A stretch of 64,000 nucleotides of DNA. It comes from Pseudophaeobacter profundi. Its GTDB lineage: Bacteria > Pseudomonadota > Alphaproteobacteria > Rhodobacterales > Rhodobacteraceae. A program made the position numbers and the translations under genes. Below the pieces are notes generated by a model that was not told the DNA's origin, did no database searches, and saw only the letters and a list, made by a program, of their open reading frames with translations. The first letter of the stretch is position 1; the number at the start of each line of letters is the position of its first letter. Location: contig NZ_JARJEF010000013.1 in the NCBI RefSeq assembly GCF_029697505.1, forward strand, positions 27,123-91,122, written 5' to 3'. Positions 44,612-53,740 of this stretch are shown here, one piece after another.

Positions 44612-45976
44612 ATGACGATGCAATGGGACAGGTTGTTGAATGCGGGGCGTCTGTGCCGTCCGGATTTCCCCGAGGCCCCCGGCCGACCGGCCTATCTGCA
44701 GGACTATGATCGCATCCTGTTCTCAGAGCCCTTTCGTCGGCTGGCGCAAAAGACCCAGGTGCATCCGCTCTATGAGCATGACCATGTGCACCACCGGATG
44801 ATCCACTCGCTGGAGACAGCTAGTGCCGGGCGCTCGCTTGGGGTGCTGGCGGGGCAGGCCATGTTGGAGCAGGGCCATATCACAGAGGCACAGCGCGAGG
44901 TGATTGCCGGCACAGTGCAGGCCGCCTGTCTGGTGCATGACATTGGCAACCCGCCCTTTGGCCACTCTGGCGAAGACAGCATCGGCCAGTGGTTCGCCCA
45001 GCAGTTTCAAGCAGAAACAGGGATGGCCGGGGCGATCCCACAGGCCCAGCAGGCGGAGTTTGAGGCCTTTGAGGGCAATGCCCAGGGCTTTCGCATCGCG
45101 GCGGCCCTGGAAATGGCGCGGCGTGACGGCGGCATGCGCCTGTCCTATGCGACCCTTGCGGCATTTATGAAATACCCCTGCACCGCCGAGGCACAGAAAC
45201 TGGCGCGACAGGCCAGCAACGGGGGCTATGTGGGGCTCAAGAAATTTGGTGTCTTTGAGTCAGAGGCCGCATTGTTTGCCGAGGTGGCCGAGGCAACGGG
45301 GCTGCGCAGTGACGGCGCCGGGCCGGGCAAATACTGGCGGCGCCACCCGCTGGCCTTTCTGGTCGAGGCGGCAGATGACATCTGTTACCGGATCCTGGAT
45401 CTGGAAGACGCCGCCACGGTGGGCGATCTGACTACCCGGCAGGTGATCACCTGTCTGGAAGATGTCGCAGGTAAGCCCAACCGCGCAGATGATGCGGCGA
45501 TGACGGCGCGCGAAATTGTGGCGATGCGCCGGGCCAGCGCCATCCATCAGGCGATCATTTCTGCGGTTGCCGCCTTTATGGACAACTACGATGCCATTAT
45601 GGCTGGTGAGTTCAACGAGGGTCTGATGGAGGTCTCCTCCAAGGCGGAGGCCTTTGACCAGATGAAAGAGATTTCAAACGCACGGATCTTTACGGCGCGG
45701 CGCAAGACCGAGCTGGAGATTGCCGGGCGTCAGGTGATCTTTGCGCTGCTGGATCACTTCCATGGGCTATATGGCGATCTGCGCGCCTGTGATTGGGATG
45801 TTGAGGCGTTTCTGGCGGACCATGGCTATTGGGCCAAATTGGTGCGGGCGGTAGATCTGGATCTGCGCGGCATTACGGACGAATATTCGGCGATGCATAG
45901 CCTGGCGGATTTTGTATCCGGCATGACCGACCGCTATGCGGTGAAGGTGCGGGACATGGTGGCAGGGCGGATCTGA
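44612..45976 (+). CDS. dgt: Deoxyguanosinetriphosphate triphosphohydrolase (dGTPase)
   Basis: The 454-residue HD-domain enzyme releases triphosphate from dGTP or other dNTPs and so regulates the pool. The HD motif set is visible: HRMIHSLETASAGRSLGVLA (His), CLVHDIGNPPFGHSGEDSI (His-Asp), and later FRIAAALEMARRDGG, DDICYRILDLEDAATVGDLT. The start at 44612 has AGGA close upstream; ATG 44618 would have slightly better spacing. A terminator follows at 46008. Confidence 0.92.
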   Translation: MTMQWDRLLNAGRLCRPDFPEAPGRPAYLQDYDRILFSEPFRRLAQKTQVHPLYEHDHVHHRMIHSLETASAGRSLGVLAGQAMLEQGHITEAQREVIAGTVQAACLVHDIGNPPFGHSGEDSIGQWFAQQFQAETGMAGAIPQAQQAEFEAFEGNAQGFRIAAALEMARRDGGMRLSYATLAAFMKYPCTAEAQKLARQASNGGYVGLKKFGVFESEAALFAEVAEATGLRSDGAGPGKYWRRHPLAFLVEAADDICYRILDLEDAATVGDLTTRQVITCLEDVAGKPNRADDAAMTAREIVAMRRASAIHQAIISAVAAFMDNYDAIMAGEFNEGLMEVSSKAEAFDQMKEISNARIFTARRKTELEIAGRQVIFALLDHFHGLYGDLRACDWDVEAFLADHGYWAKLVRAVDLDLRGITDEYSAMHSLADFVSGMTDRYAVKVRDMVAGRI

Positions 45977-46007
45977 AACCGCCTCCAAATCAGAGCATGA
46001 TAGATAA

Positions 46008-46032
46008 AAAACCCGGCCACAGGCCGGGTTTT
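46008..46032. terminator. Bidirectional terminator between dgt and pckA
   Basis: AAAACCCGGCC (46008-46018) pairs with GGCCGGGTTTT (46022-46032), an 11-bp perfect stem with loop ACA and T-runs in both directions. It serves both convergent genes. Confidence 0.92.
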
Positions 46033-46055
46033 CCATTTCTGCGGTGATGCAGGCC

Positions 46056-47654
46056 TTAGCTGATCGCGGCGGCTTTTACGTCGTCGTCGATATAGGGCAG
46101 GTATTGTTCAAAGTTGTCCGAGAACATCTGCACCAGCTTGGCAGCCTGTTTGTCATAGGCGGCCTGATCGTCCCAGGTGCGGCGGGGGTCCAGCAGGACT
46201 TCGGCAACGCCGGGCGCCGAGACTGGCACGTCAAAGCCAAAGTTGCTGTCCTTGCGGAATTCAACCTCGGCCAGGGTGCCTTCAAGCGCGGCCGTCAGCA
46301 GCCCACGGGTGGCACGGATCGGCATCCGCGAGCCAACGCCATAGGCCCCACCGGTCCAGCCGGTATTCACCAGCCAGCAGGTGGCACCGTGTTGTGCGAT
46401 CTTCTCACGCAGCAGATTGCCATAAACCTCGGGGCGGCGTGGCATGAACGGCGCACCAAAGCAGGTAGAGAAAGTCGGCTCTGGCTCGGTCACGCCGCGT
46501 TCGGTGCCAGCCACCTTGGAGGTGAAACCAGATAGGAAGTGATACATCGCCTGCGCCGGGGTCAGGCGGGCAATGGGGGGCAGCACGCCAAAGGCATCAC
46601 AGGTCAGCATGATGATGTTCTTGGGGTGGCCACCAAGCGCGGTGCTCGAAGCATTGGAGATATAGTGCAGCGGATAGGCGCAGCGCATGTTGGCGGTCAG
46701 GCTGTCGTCTTCAAAATCCAGCTCTTTGGTCTCGGGGTCGAAAACCATGTTTTCGATCACGGTGCCAAATTTGGAGGTGGTCGCGTAGATCTCTGGCTCG
46801 GCCTCTGGGTTGAGGCTGATGGTCTTGGCGTAGCAGCCGCCTTCAAAGTTGAAGGTGCCCGTGTCGGCCCAGCCATGTTCGTCATCGCCGATCAACACGC
46901 GATCGGGGTCGGCCGACAGGGTGGTCTTGCCGGTGCCGGACAGGCCAAAGAACACGGCTGTATCAACCGGGTTGTCTTTGGCGTGGTTGGCAGAACAGTG
47001 CATCGGCATGATGCCTTTTTCCGGCAGCAGATAGTTCAGCAGGGTGAAGACGGATTTCTTGTTCTCGCCGGCATATTCGGTGCCACCGATCAGGATGAGC
47101 TTGCGATCAAAGTTCATCGCGATCACGGTTTCCGACCGGCAATCGTGGCGCTTGGGATCGGCCTGAAAGCTGGGGCAGTTGATGACGGTGAAATCGGCAA
47201 CAAAATCATTCAGGTCTTCGCGCTCGGGGCGACGCAGCATGGTGCGGATGAACAGCCCGTGCCAGGCCAGTTCGGTGACCATGCGCACATTGATCGAATG
47301 TTTGGCATCGGCACCGCCAACCAGATCCTGCACGTGGTAGTCGCCACCCTTCATATGCTCCAGCATATCGACATAGAGATTGTCAAAGCCTTCGGGCGAC
47401 ATCTCGGCGTTGTTTTCCCACCAGATGGTATCAACGACGCTGTCAGATTTTACGACGTGTTTATCCTTGGGGGAACGGCCGGTGAACTTGCCGGTGGTCA
47501 CAAGGAACGCGCCGCCCTTGCCCAGAGTGCCTTCGTCGCGCTTTAGAGCGGCCTCAACCAGGGCGGGCTCCATGAGGTTGTAATGGACATTGCCCAGACC
47601 CTCGATACCTTGATCCTCGAGGCGGAAATTCGGGTTAACCCGTCCAGATGCCAT
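46056..47654 (-). CDS. pckA: Phosphoenolpyruvate carboxykinase (ATP)
   Basis: This is a 532-residue enzyme converting oxaloacetate and ATP to PEP, the entry to gluconeogenesis. The kinase-1a P-loop is [16 protein letters not shown] and kinase-2 is [16 protein letters not shown]. Also visible are [40 protein letters not shown] and [29 protein letters not shown] precedes the start at 47654. It is divergent from chvI, an arrangement shared by many alphaproteobacteria, where the ChvG-ChvI system influences carbon metabolism. The intergenic region has an inverted repeat (47795). Confidence 0.96.
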   Translation of the reverse strand: MASGRVNPNFRLEDQGIEGLGNVHYNLMEPALVEAALKRDEGTLGKGGAFLVTTGKFTGRSPKDKHVVKSDSVVDTIWWENNAEMSPEGFDNLYVDMLEHMKGGDYHVQDLVGGADAKHSINVRMVTELAWHGLFIRTMLRRPEREDLNDFVADFTVINCPSFQADPKRHDCRSETVIAMNFDRKLILIGGTEYAGENKKSVFTLLNYLLPEKGIMPMHCSANHAKDNPVDTAVFFGLSGTGKTTLSADPDRVLIGDDEHGWADTGTFNFEGGCYAKTISLNPEAEPEIYATTSKFGTVIENMVFDPETKELDFEDDSLTANMRCAYPLHYISNASSTALGGHPKNIIMLTCDAFGVLPPIARLTPAQAMYHFLSGFTSKVAGTERGVTEPEPTFSTCFGAPFMPRRPEVYGNLLREKIAQHGATCWLVNTGWTGGAYGVGSRMPIRATRGLLTAALEGTLAEVEFRKDSNFGFDVPVSAPGVAEVLLDPRRTWDDQAAYDKQAAKLVQMFSDNFEQYLPYIDDDVKAAAIS

Positions 47655-48009
47655 GTGTTCTCTCTCCTGTGGCGGCTGCGCCCAGCCGCATACATTAAAA
47701 GCTGCGCCCCAAGGCAAATCGGGGCAAAAACGCCGGTGGCGATACCGGTTGAACGGGTCATAACATGAGGTTTCTGTGACTGAACAGGACGGTTTGGCGC
47801 AGTTAGCGCCATCAAGGCGGAGTTTAGCGCAACCATTCCTGACGATGCCCAGTCGCCGGTCGCCGTTCAGCGGATGATAAGACATTTTTGCCCTAATTGT
47901 GCCCAAAGATCGCCCCGATTCGCCAATGGGGATTGATTCGCTCTGCCAGACGGGCGATGAAGGATGAAAAATTCAGGCGATATAAAGAGCAGATTTAGGG
48001 GCAGATCCG
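47655..48009. promoter_or_regulatory. Divergent pckA/chvI regulatory region
   Basis: This 355-base non-coding region contains a perfect 6+5+6 inverted repeat TGGCGC-AGTTA-GCGCCA (47795-47811), about 140 bases upstream of pckA, and a TATAAA box (47981-47986) 24 bases before chvI that may be a -10 element; no good -35 was found. No open frame is convincing here. The repeat is the best candidate operator for ChvI or another regulator (inference). Confidence 0.45.
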
Positions 48010-48714
48010 ATGTCGAAGATTGCTTTGGTGGATGATGACCGCAACATTTTGACCTCTGTGGCGATGACGCTAGAGGCCGAAGGGTTTGAGGTCGAGACCT
48101 ACAATGACGGGCAGGCCGCGCTGGATGCCTTTAACAAGAAGCTGCCGGATATGGCGGTGCTTGATATAAAAATGCCGCGTATGGATGGCATGGACCTGTT
48201 GCAGCGGCTGCGCCAGAAAACCCAGATGCCGGTGATCTTTCTCACCTCCAAGGATGATGAAATCGACGAGGTGCTTGGTCTGCGCATGGGGGCGGATGAC
48301 TACGTCAAGAAACCCTTTTCACAGCGTCTGCTGGTGGAACGCATTCGTACCCTGCTGCGGCGTCAAGATGCGCTCAAGAGTGACGAAGCTGGCACGGAAG
48401 CACCGGAAACCAAGGTCATGGACCGTGGTGATCTTCGGATGGATCCGCTGCGCCACGCGGTGAGTTGGAAGGGCAAGGATGTTTCGCTGACTGTGACCGA
48501 GTTCCTGTTGCTGCAGGCGCTGGCTCAGCGCCCCGGGTTCGTCAAAAGCCGGGATCAACTGATGGATGTGGCCTATGACGATCAGGTCTATGTGGATGAC
48601 CGCACCATTGATAGCCACATCAAACGGCTGCGTAAAAAGATGCGCACGGCGGATGGCGATTTTGCGGCGATCGAGACCCTCTATGGGATCGGCTATCGCT
48701 ACAATGAAGAATAG
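48010..48714 (+). CDS. chvI: Response regulator ChvI (OmpR family)
   Basis: The 234-residue regulator has a receiver domain (about 1-120) with phospho-Asp52 in [17 protein letters not shown] and the conserved lysine in [13 protein letters not shown], plus a C-terminal winged helix (about 140-232) with [20 protein letters not shown] and [14 protein letters not shown]. It is the partner of the next gene (ChvG); homologues (BvrR in Brucella, ChvI in Agrobacterium) control outer membrane, virulence and carbon metabolism. Its neighbours pckA and the PTS genes are the usual partners. Confidence 0.95.
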   Translation: MSKIALVDDDRNILTSVAMTLEAEGFEVETYNDGQAALDAFNKKLPDMAVLDIKMPRMDGMDLLQRLRQKTQMPVIFLTSKDDEIDEVLGLRMGADDYVKKPFSQRLLVERIRTLLRRQDALKSDEAGTEAPETKVMDRGDLRMDPLRHAVSWKGKDVSLTVTEFLLLQALAQRPGFVKSRDQLMDVAYDDQVYVDDRTIDSHIKRLRKKMRTADGDFAAIETLYGIGYRYNEE

Positions 48715-48747
48715 GGCCAGCGGCCCCATCCAGGGAGGCGTGCAGCA

Positions 48748-50463
48748 ATGCGTGACACTGGTCTGACAGGACGTCAGCAAGATGGCGATGTAGTTCTGGG
48801 CGACGATTGGGTCTCGCCGGATCAGACTGTTGCGGCGGAAATGCAGGTGAAGCGGGCGCGCCGGGGCTTTTTCTCGCTGAAGGGATCGCCGCTGACACGC
48901 AAGATCATCACCTTCAACCTGATTGCCCTGATCATTCTGGTCGCAGGGATCCTGTATCTCAATTCTTCACGCCAAAGCCTGGTCAAGCAGCGCGCAGGTG
49001 CGCTGGTGGCCGAGGTCTCGTTGATCGCGGATGTGTTTGAAGCAGTGCTGCCTTCCTCTGGGGCGGTCAGCCTGACAACCGGAGACGGCATCGACGTTGA
49101 ACAGACGCTGACAGCCTTGACCCTGCGCGGCGGGGTAGAGGCCTTTGTCTTTGATACCTCTGGCGTGCTGGTGGCTCAGGTCACTGGGGTCAACCGCCCC
49201 GATACACTGAATTCGTTGAACGAGGGCGCAAAGAGCCGCACCCTGATCTCCGATAATCTTTCGGCGCTGTGGTCGGCGATTGGTTCGGTGTTTCAATCGC
49301 AACCCTCTGAGACTGCGCAAACGCAACCAATGCAGGATCAGTTGCGCCAACAGGCGCAACAATCCTTGTCCGGCACCGCAAAGATCAACGTGGTGGTAGA
49401 TACGAGCGGAGGGACCATCTTTTCCGCCGTGGCCCCAATCCTGAGCAATGGAACGGCGATCGGCGCGGTGGCGCTGGCTTCGCCAGCAGGTGAAATCGAT
49501 GCGCTGGTGCGCGGCGAGCGTGAGCGGGTCTTGCAGATCTTCATCATCGCTCTGCTGGTCTCTATCGGGCTGAGCCTGGTGCTGGCCTCGACCATTGCCA
49601 ATCCATTGGCTGATCTGGCTGAAGCGGCAGAACTGGGGCGTGACCGCGATGCGCGGCGGGCCCAGTCAGGTCGGATCCGCATTCCAGATCTATCCGCCCG
49701 CCCCGACGAAATCGGCCGGTTGAGCCGGGCGCTGCGTGGCATGGTCAAGGCGCTGTACAGCCGGATCGACAGCAACGAACAATTTGCCGCAGATGTCGCG
49801 CATGAGATCAAGAACCCGCTGGCCAGCCTGCAATCGGCGGTGGGCACCCTGCGGATGGTCAAACGGGATGATCAGCGCGAAAAGCTGCTGGAGGTCATTG
49901 AACATGACGTGCGCCGACTGGATCGCCTGGTCAGCGATATCTCCAATGCCTCACGTCTGGATGCCGAACTGGTGAAAGAGGAAGAGGAAGAATTCGACCT
50001 GCTGCAGATGCTGACCAACCTGAACCAGTATCTGGGCGAGGATGCCCGTGCCAAGCGGATCGACTATATCACCGACCTGCCGCAGCGCCCGGTGATGATC
50101 CAGGGGCTGGAGGCGCGTCTGGCACAGGTCTTTGTCAATCTGATCACCAATGCGATTTCGTTCTGCGAAGAAGGGGATGCCATCCGGGTCTGGGCGCGCC
50201 GCCGCGACAACCGGGTTCTGATTGTGGTCGAAGACACCGGCCCCGGCATCCCCGAACAGGCGCTGGCAAAGATCTTCAAGCGCTTCTACTCGCAACGCCC
50301 GGATGAGCATTTTGGCAATAACTCCGGCCTTGGGTTGGCGATTTCCAAGCAGATTGTCGAAGCACATGGCGGTGTGGTCTGGGCAGAAAATATTCGCCCC
50401 ACCGAAGCCGATATCACGTCACAACCGCTGGGGGCGCGATTTGTTGTTGGTCTGCCCGTCTGA
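48748..50463 (+). CDS. chvG: Sensor histidine kinase ChvG
   Basis: The 571-residue kinase has a first membrane helix near residues 50-70 (LIALIILVAGILYLNSS), a periplasmic sensing part of about 75-265, a second helix (about 267-285), a HAMP region, then HisKA with phospho-His352 in ADVAHEIKNPLASLQSAVG and an ATPase domain (FVNLITNAISFCEEGD, VVEDTGPGIPE, NNSGLGLAISKQIVEAHGG). An extended N-terminal cytoplasmic segment of about 50 residues is present. It follows chvI by 33 bases and precedes hprK by 3. Confidence 0.94.
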   Translation: MRDTGLTGRQQDGDVVLGDDWVSPDQTVAAEMQVKRARRGFFSLKGSPLTRKIITFNLIALIILVAGILYLNSSRQSLVKQRAGALVAEVSLIADVFEAVLPSSGAVSLTTGDGIDVEQTLTALTLRGGVEAFVFDTSGVLVAQVTGVNRPDTLNSLNEGAKSRTLISDNLSALWSAIGSVFQSQPSETAQTQPMQDQLRQQAQQSLSGTAKINVVVDTSGGTIFSAVAPILSNGTAIGAVALASPAGEIDALVRGERERVLQIFIIALLVSIGLSLVLASTIANPLADLAEAAELGRDRDARRAQSGRIRIPDLSARPDEIGRLSRALRGMVKALYSRIDSNEQFAADVAHEIKNPLASLQSAVGTLRMVKRDDQREKLLEVIEHDVRRLDRLVSDISNASRLDAELVKEEEEEFDLLQMLTNLNQYLGEDARAKRIDYITDLPQRPVMIQGLEARLAQVFVNLITNAISFCEEGDAIRVWARRRDNRVLIVVEDTGPGIPEQALAKIFKRFYSQRPDEHFGNNSGLGLAISKQIVEAHGGVVWAENIRPTEADITSQPLGARFVVGLPV

Positions 50464-50466
50464 TCC

Positions 50467-50919
50467 GTGAGCGCGGAACAGCCCGCCCGCCTGACCCTGC
50501 ATGCCAGCTGTGTGGCGCTTGCAGGGCGCGGAGTTTTGATCCGGGGCGCATCGGGCTGTGGAAAATCCGCCCTGGCGTTGCAGTTGATGGGCTATGGCGC
50601 CGATCTGGTGGCAGATGACCGTGTGCAGCTCTGGCAAGAAAAGGGGCTGGTCCTGGCTCGTGCCCCTGTAGCGCTGCGTGGCATGATAGAGGCGCGCGGC
50701 TTTGGTATCCTGCGTGCTGAGGCACTGCCGCAGGCGGAGATCTGTGCGATCGTAGATCTTGATCATCTGGAAGAGGCACGCCTGCCGGTTCAGCGGTTTG
50801 AAAGAGTTTTGGGCCAGGATATAGTGGTGTTTCACCGGCTGGAGGGCGCCTATTTTGCCGCCGCCTTGCTGCAATACCTCAAATCCGGAGTGCTGGACCC
50901 TGATGCAAAGCCTGAATAG
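50467..50919 (+). CDS. hprK: HPr kinase/phosphatase-like protein (catalytic domain only)
   Basis: The 150-residue protein is the short alphaproteobacterial form without the N-terminal domain of Firmicutes HprK. It keeps the Walker A GASGCGKSALALQLM (residues 27-34 onward), the ADDRVQL catalytic region and the signature LRGMIEARGFGILR. It phosphorylates the serine of HPr, linking the PTS to metabolism. The start is GTG at 50467, 3 bases after chvG. It is followed by rapZ, EIIA and HPr in the same direction. Confidence 0.93.
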   Translation: MSAEQPARLTLHASCVALAGRGVLIRGASGCGKSALALQLMGYGADLVADDRVQLWQEKGLVLARAPVALRGMIEARGFGILRAEALPQAEICAIVDLDHLEEARLPVQRFERVLGQDIVVFHRLEGAYFAAALLQYLKSGVLDPDAKPE

Positions 50920-50984
50920 CCTCTCTCGCTGGAAACGGTGGCGTTTGTTCACTTTGACCTGGTTGCCAAATGTGGAGCCTTGCA

Positions 50985-51845
50985 ATGTCTGACACCAAGG
51001 CCACCCCGATTGTTCTGGTGACCGGTCCTTCGGGCGCCGGGCGTACAACTGCGATCAATGTGCTGGAAGACCTTGGCTTTGAGGCCATCGACAACCTGCC
51101 ACTGCGGCTGTTGCCGGGGCTTGTCTCAGCTGCGGGAGGCGGGGGGCCCATGGCGCTGGGGCTGGACAGCCGCAACCGGGATTTCTCTCCGGCGGCGCTG
51201 CTGGATGTCATTGATATGCTGGAGGCACGCGAAGGCTGCGAATTGTCGGTTCTCTATCTGGATGCGCGCCCCGAAGTATTGCTGCGGCGCTATTCAGAAA
51301 CCCGTCGCCGCCACCCGCTGGCCCCGGCGGAAACCCCCGAGGTGGGGGTGCACCGAGAGCTGAACCTGATGTCTTCGATCCGGGACAGGGCCAGTCTGGT
51401 CTTGGAAACCTCGGATATGAATGTGCATCAGCTGAAGGCGGAAATCGAACATCTCTTTGTGCCGGGTGGACGCAAACTGGCGGTGTCGATCCAGAGCTTT
51501 TCCTATAAGCGCGGGGTACCGCGCAGCATCGATATGGCCTTTGATTGCCGCTTTCTGGGTAATCCCTATTGGGTGCCCGAACTGCGTGAGTTGGACGGGC
51601 GCGATGTGGCGGTGCAGGCCCATGTCCGGGCTGATGCGCGCTATGATGGTTTTTTCGCGCGGGTGCTTGATCTGGTGCAGTTTCTGTTGCCGGCCTACCG
51701 GGAAGAGGGGAAATCGCACCTGTCGATCGCCTTTGGCTGTACCGGTGGTCAGCATCGCTCTGTCACCTTGGCAGAAAGCCTTGCGAAAGCCCTTGCAGAA
51801 GATGGCCAGCAGGTGTCAATTAGACACCGCGAGCTGCAAGGCTAG
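50985..51845 (+). CDS. rapZ: RapZ/YvcJ-family nucleotide-binding protein (RNase adapter)
   Basis: The 286-residue protein has an N-terminal P-loop domain and a C-terminal RNA/ligand-binding domain. The P-loop is VTGPSGAGRTTAINVL, in which Arg takes the place of the usual Lys. Other motifs are LEDLGFEAIDNLPLRLLPG, RRYSETRRRHPLAP, FSYKRGVPRSIDMAFDCRFL and IAFGCTGGQHRSVTLAE. In gamma-proteobacteria RapZ adjusts GlmS expression; its role here is not proven. Placement between hprK and EIIA is a conserved alphaproteobacterial order. An earlier ATG at 50970 is possible. Confidence 0.92.
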   Translation: MSDTKATPIVLVTGPSGAGRTTAINVLEDLGFEAIDNLPLRLLPGLVSAAGGGGPMALGLDSRNRDFSPAALLDVIDMLEAREGCELSVLYLDARPEVLLRRYSETRRRHPLAPAETPEVGVHRELNLMSSIRDRASLVLETSDMNVHQLKAEIEHLFVPGGRKLAVSIQSFSYKRGVPRSIDMAFDCRFLGNPYWVPELRELDGRDVAVQAHVRADARYDGFFARVLDLVQFLLPAYREEGKSHLSIAFGCTGGQHRSVTLAESLAKALAEDGQQVSIRHRELQG

Positions 51846-51866
51846 CGGGGAAACGGAGTTGCAGGA

Positions 51867-52274
51867 TTGATCGGCATTGTGATCGTTGCGCATGGTGGGC
51901 TGGCCAAAGAATACTTGGCGGCGGTCGAGCATGTGGTGGGCCCACAGCCCAATCTTATGGCGATTGCCATCGGGCCGGATGACGACCGTGAAGACAAGCA
52001 ATGCGAAATCTGCGCCGCAGCTGACAAGGTTGATAGCGGCGATGGGGTGGTGATTGTCACTGATCTTTATGGTGGATCCCCGTCGAATCTCAGCCTGCGC
52101 GCCTGCGCGCCAATCAACCGGCGTATTTTGTACGGTGCAAACCTGCCCCTCTTGATCAAACTGGCCAAATCCCGCCATCTTGCGGTGGGGCAGGCGGTGC
52201 GCCAGGCCATGGAAGCGGGACGCAAGTATATTAACTCTCAAAACATAAATCCCGAAGGGGAGCAGGCGCGTTAA
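51867..52274 (+). CDS. PTS fructose/mannose-type IIA component
   Basis: The 135-residue protein is the EIIA-Man domain: IGIVIVAHGGLAKEYLAAVE carries the phospho-His9, and IVTDLYGGSPSNLSL is the second conserved region. It likely has a regulatory rather than sugar-transport role, since no EIIB, EIIC or EIID component lies nearby. The start is TTG at 51867, with AGGA just before it. It is directly followed by HPr with no spacer (TAA then ATG). Confidence 0.9.
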   Translation: MIGIVIVAHGGLAKEYLAAVEHVVGPQPNLMAIAIGPDDDREDKQCEICAAADKVDSGDGVVIVTDLYGGSPSNLSLRACAPINRRILYGANLPLLIKLAKSRHLAVGQAVRQAMEAGRKYINSQNINPEGEQAR

Positions 52275-52544
52275 ATGACCTTGAAGACATTGAAAATCGT
52301 GAACGAAAAAGGGCTGCATGCCCGCGCCTCTGCAAAGCTGGTTGAGGTCGTCGAGGGCTTCGATGCCGCAGCCGAGATTTCAAAGGACGGTCTGTCAGCG
52401 TCGGGAGATAGCATTATGGGGCTTTTGATGTTGGCAGCCTCGAAAGGAACGACTATTGACGTCGAGACTTCGGGGCCGGATGCTTGCGCCCTTGCTGAAG
52501 CGGTGGAAGCCCTAGTGGCGGACAAATTCGGCGAAGGCTTTTAG
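52275..52544 (+). CDS. ptsH: Phosphocarrier protein HPr
   Basis: The 89-residue HPr has phospho-His15 in GLHARASAKLVEVV and the regulatory Ser46 in SGDSIMGLLMLAAS, so both the Enzyme I and HprK routes are possible. Enzyme I (ptsP) is not in this window. It is the last gene of the ChvGI-HprK-RapZ-IIA-HPr module. It starts immediately after the EIIA stop, so the two are tightly coupled. Confidence 0.95.
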   Translation: MTLKTLKIVNEKGLHARASAKLVEVVEGFDAAAEISKDGLSASGDSIMGLLMLAASKGTTIDVETSGPDACALAEAVEALVADKFGEGF

Positions 52545-52577
52545 TCTCGACCCCTTCGAACTGACGGGAATGGCACA

Positions 52578-53477
52578 GTGGCGGATACCGCACATGAGCA
52601 GAACACCGGCCAAACGCCGGAGACCGAAGACAGCACTGGCGAGGTCTATGACCGCCGCACCCTGACCTATGCCAATTCTTTTGATGACCGCTGGACCGCC
52701 CTGGCGATCAAGGCGATCGAGTGGATGACCGGCAAGCTGACCATCCTGCGTATGGTCAAGAAGTTTGAGCGCCAGAATGCCGAATACCGCGGCCAGAAAT
52801 TCTGGCGTGGCGCTTTGAATATCATGGGCATCAACCTGATGACCCCGGAAGAGCAGATCAACCGTATCCCGCAGGATGGCCCGGTGGTGATTGTTGCCAA
52901 CCATCCGCACGGTATGGTGGATGGGATGATCTTTGCCGATCTGATTGGCCGGGTGCGGCAGGATTACCGAATCCTGACACGCTCTGTCCTGACTGGTCTG
53001 GATGAGGCTGCGACCTCTTTCATGATCCCGGTGCCTTTCCCACATGATCCCGATGCGCAGCGCAAAATGGTTGAGATGCGCGCCAAGACCATGACCCATC
53101 TGAAAGAGGGCGGGGTGGTGGCGCTGTTTCCATCCGGGGTGGTTATGTCATCCAAAACCTGGTTCGGCCCCCCGGTCGAGCAGGAATGGAACGTCTTTAC
53201 TGCCCAGCTGATCCGGCGATCCGGTGCCCGTGTGGTGCCGATCTTCTTTCCTGGCCGCAACTCTCGCAGCTATCAGATCGCCAATAAGATTTCGCCGATC
53301 CTGCGCCAAGGGCTGCTGCTGCATGAAATCGTGCGCTCTTGCAACAAGCCACAGGCACCTGTTGTGGGCGCGCCGCTGACCGACGAGCAGATGGCCCAGC
53401 TGCACAGTGATCCGCGTGGCTTTATGGCCTGGCTGCGGGCCCATACCCTGGCCCTGGGCGAGAAGAGCGGGTCGTGA
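52578..53477 (+). CDS. Lysophospholipid acyltransferase-family protein
   Basis: The 299-residue protein contains the acyltransferase motifs VVIVANHPHGMVDGMIFADL (catalytic His-Asp block) and GVVALFPSGVVMSSKT (third block, usually EGTR-like). RVVPIFFPGRNSRSYQIANK follows. No long membrane helix is evident, only amphipathic stretches. The start is GTG at 52578. It lies 33 bases after HPr, so it may be in the same transcript. Substrate is unknown; phospholipid or ornithine-lipid acylation are options. Confidence 0.85.
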   Translation: MADTAHEQNTGQTPETEDSTGEVYDRRTLTYANSFDDRWTALAIKAIEWMTGKLTILRMVKKFERQNAEYRGQKFWRGALNIMGINLMTPEEQINRIPQDGPVVIVANHPHGMVDGMIFADLIGRVRQDYRILTRSVLTGLDEAATSFMIPVPFPHDPDAQRKMVEMRAKTMTHLKEGGVVALFPSGVVMSSKTWFGPPVEQEWNVFTAQLIRRSGARVVPIFFPGRNSRSYQIANKISPILRQGLLLHEIVRSCNKPQAPVVGAPLTDEQMAQLHSDPRGFMAWLRAHTLALGEKSGS

Positions 53478-53740
53478 TGGCGGTACGCCCGGTATGAGCG
53501 GTCAGGCTGACAGGTTTTGTCGGCTGCGGCAGGTCAGCTTCTGAGTCACCAAAGCAGCAGCCCCAGAGCCCTCATTGCCTGTTCCCTGCCTGACAGCGCC
53601 TCTGCCATGTCACAAGCAAAATAGCGGTTTCCACACCGCAAGCGGCGCGGAGCCTCCGCGATTTGGCTGGTGCCCTGTCCTGGCCGCCGTCTTGCCGTGA
53701 TCAGGCGATGAGGGCTCCGAAGCAGCGGCGCGGGGGAGCC

